From contig JBDRZL010000010.1 in the NCBI GenBank assembly GCA_039803925.1, positions 1 through 60,708 on the forward strand: a stretch of 60,708 nt of DNA, read 5' to 3'. This stretch comes from a candidate division WOR-3 bacterium. GTDB lineage: Bacteria; Hydrothermota; Hydrothermia; Hydrothermales; JAJRUZ01. Below are positions 59,053-60,708 of this stretch, piece by piece. Numbering within the stretch: position 1 is the stretch's first letter; each line of letters opens with the position of its first letter. A program made the position numbers and the translations under genes. The notes under the pieces were generated by a model that saw only the letters and a program-made list of their open reading frames with translations, was not told where the DNA came from and made no database searches.

Positions 59053-60708
59053 TTATTTACCTCCTTTTAATGATTTTAAAATTTCAACATTCTTTGAATA
59101 TATGCTTTTTCTTCGTTTATCAAATGGAATATTTAAGCGACGAATATCATTCATATCCATGCCAGCTTCAATTATTTCTCCTTTACTAAAACCTTTACCT
59201 TTTCTAATCCTTCCAGCACCACCCATCACATCAGGTCTTATATTTTTCATGTTTTTTCTCTTCTTCGAAAGTTCAACTGTGACTGAGGGCATTAGTGGTT
59301 TATCCTCGCGTTTCTCTTTTGTTATCCCAGGTAAATGTATAACATCAACTTGGTTTAATAATTTTTTGTCTCCTGCTATTCGAATTTCCAACCTGATAAT
59401 CATTCTTTCGTTATTTTTCTTGATAGTATCATAAAACTGATTTAGTAATAGGTTATATGTCATATCTTTTCTTATAAATTTTGCTTCTTGCAACTTTTGG
59501 CCATTTGTTTCGAGAATAGCCAAAAGATCATATTTTGTATCAAAATCATTTGTGCAAATCATAAGATAAAAATCTGTTCCGGTAACCAATTCCTCTCTTT
59601 GTATGTGTAGAGGTTTATCATACCATGTTTCGTCTTTTGAAGTTTTCCATTTTAATCTCTTGAGAGTTATTTGGAAACCCGTTTTGGTCTCTGGTTTATC
59701 TTTTTTCACGAGTGAAAAACGAAGAACATTTTGTTCTGGTGAAAGTTCAACCTGATAGCCATTTTCTAAATACTTGTATTGGAACACTTTGTCAATTATT
59801 AACTCCCAATCCTGAAAATCTCTTTCCCAAAGAATTTGGATAATTTCTTGCTTATGCCCTCTGTTTGCCTCTGGGATTATAAGGCTTCTCGGATATATTA
59901 ATTGAAGATAGGGGATATAACGAAAGAATAGCGTCTCAGCAGGAAATCCATCTTTCTGTTCGCAGATATCCACCTGAAATTCTCCACATTCGCAAGGTAG
60001 GTAATCGGGTAGTTTTAACTCTAACGGCTCACTGCCTGTCCAATTCTCGGTAATAACTTTATAACCTGCCTGCCTATTTTGGATCCAGATTACCCAGCCC
60101 GATGGATTTACTGTTGGTGCTTTTATTTTGATGCTATTACCTGCAAATAGGGGCATTTGATTTTTGAAATCATCCTCAATTAATGCATCAGATTCTACCA
60201 AAAAAGATAGCTTACAAGGTATTTTCAACTCTTCTTCAGTTTGCCTGTTCTTTATCACAAGTTCATTGGTATTTTTTAAATTAATACATATTAGCTTGTA
60301 TTTTTCCCAAATCCATCTTTCGTAAATTATATCTGGATCAATGCTTGATTCAAAATCTTCCTTAAGAAGGAACCAAACATTTTTTCTGGGAAGAGGATTA
60401 ATAATCCCTTCCTCATTATATAGGTAATGCATTCTACCGCGGTTATTTCCTGTCGCAATAAATGGATATAGAATTTCATTTCTGTGTTTATAAATGTAAA
60501 CTCTTCCTTGAAGTTCATCTGGATAAACAATCTTAAACTCCTTTAATGGTTCTTCTAAATATTTTCTTTTTTCCTTTACTGTTATAATGCCTTGTTCATT
60601 CTTGCTTACTCTTACAGAAATAGTTTGTTCATTTCCATTATTTAACAGCAATTTATAGGATAGTTGCCGTGGAATATTGTTTATCGCTTTGAATTTCTGC
60701 TCTGGTAT
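59053..60708 (-). CDS. Unknown protein with C-terminal ribosomal L13e-like domain, 5' end outside the window
   Basis: The frame stays open to the window edge (upstream codons read QLSYKLLLNNG), so the true start lies beyond 60708 and at least ~551 residues are encoded. The bulk appears beta-rich, with blocks such as GWVIWIQNRQAGYKV and CECGEFQVDICEQKDGFPA, and no family I recognise. The last ~50 residues read GRIRKGKGFSKGEIIEAGMD, then IRRLNIPFDKRRKSIYSKNV and EILKSL. This matches the eL13 (L13e) signature GRGFSLEEL..AG..ARxIGIxVDxRR..NVxxLK. It is translated 2 bases before the helicase, whose ribosome site lies in its final Gly-Gly codons, so the two are coupled. Confidence 0.7.
   Translation of the reverse strand: MPEQKFKAINNIPRQLSYKLLLNNGNEQTISVRVSKNEQGIITVKEKRKYLEEPLKEFKIVYPDELQGRVYIYKHRNEILYPFIATGNNRGRMHYLYNEEGIINPLPRKNVWFLLKEDFESSIDPDIIYERWIWEKYKLICINLKNTNELVIKNRQTEEELKIPCKLSFLVESDALIEDDFKNQMPLFAGNSIKIKAPTVNPSGWVIWIQNRQAGYKVITENWTGSEPLELKLPDYLPCECGEFQVDICEQKDGFPAETLFFRYIPYLQLIYPRSLIIPEANRGHKQEIIQILWERDFQDWELIIDKVFQYKYLENGYQVELSPEQNVLRFSLVKKDKPETKTGFQITLKRLKWKTSKDETWYDKPLHIQREELVTGTDFYLMICTNDFDTKYDLLAILETNGQKLQEAKFIRKDMTYNLLLNQFYDTIKKNNERMIIRLEIRIAGDKKLLNQVDVIHLPGITKEKREDKPLMPSVTVELSKKRKNMKNIRPDVMGGAGRIRKGKGFSKGEIIEAGMDMNDIRRLNIPFDKRRKSIYSKNVEILKSLKGGK

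Noticed and set aside
54263-60708. Direct naming of the helicase locus as DISARM or Druantia
   Set aside because: No methyltransferase, PLD gene or recognisable Dru partner is visible, and the companion protein does not match one I know. Only the helicase architecture is shared.

Overview
The window comes from a very A+T-rich, Gram-negative-type bacterium with compact operons: many neighbouring genes overlap by 4-50 bases. Three things point to an outer membrane and to the FCB side of the bacterial tree: the lipoprotein enzymes Lnt and LspA, a 1800-residue SprA/Sov-like protein (the type IX secretion translocon), and a secreted LVIVD-repeat protein ending in a T9SS-type sorting domain. My best guess is a candidate phylum such as WOR-3/Hydrothermae or a relative. 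This is inference from gene content; no 16S gene is present.

Layout. 1-3.1 kb is a cell-envelope sugar region: the first 17 codons of an epimerase, a decayed tandem copy of a GT-C membrane glycosyltransferase, the intact copy, and a GT9 glycosyltransferase. 3.0-13.5 kb is a minus-strand run: thiamine-binding protein, aminotransferase, GT4 glycosyltransferase, MFS transporter, topA, a membrane GAF/MCP-like sensor, a Gfo/Idh oxidoreductase and lnt. 13.5-17.5 kb is a ribosome/housekeeping operon: rpsP, a KH protein, rimM, trmD, rplS, rnhB, tpiA, secG. 17.5-26.5 kb holds a CPBP membrane protein, a radical SAM protein, a two-gene (split) glutamine-dependent NAD synthetase, an M20 peptidase, a PgeF-like protein, an HD hydrolase, a frameshifted Crp/Fnr regulator, an alkaline-phosphatase-fold enzyme and a TPR protein. 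26.5-35.5 kb (+ strand) is ileS, a DksA/TraR zinc-finger gene, lspA and the SprA-like gene.

35.5-51.1 kb (- strand) is a long transcription/translation cluster starting at a consensus promoter: tRNA-Trp, rpmG, secE, nusG, rplK, rplA, rplJ, rplL, rpoB, rpoC, leuS, recG. 51.3-53.2 kb is the LVIVD-repeat/T9SS-tail protein, with ten near-identical 42-residue units.

53.3-60.7 kb looks different: less A+T-rich, with decayed reading frames, an attC-like imperfect inverted repeat, then two tightly coupled genes running off the window edge. One encodes a 1595-residue DEAH helicase with a DUF1998-like cysteine-rich C-terminus. The other encodes a protein of unknown function whose C-terminal ~50 residues resemble ribosomal protein L13e, which is otherwise archaeal/eukaryotic. 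This pair is the best candidate for an undescribed, possibly defensive, system.

Regulation. Several operon-leading genes have a TATAAT box ending only 6-7 bases before the ATG and no Shine-Dalgarno sequence, which predicts leaderless mRNAs. Internal and accessory genes often carry strong GGAGG sites.
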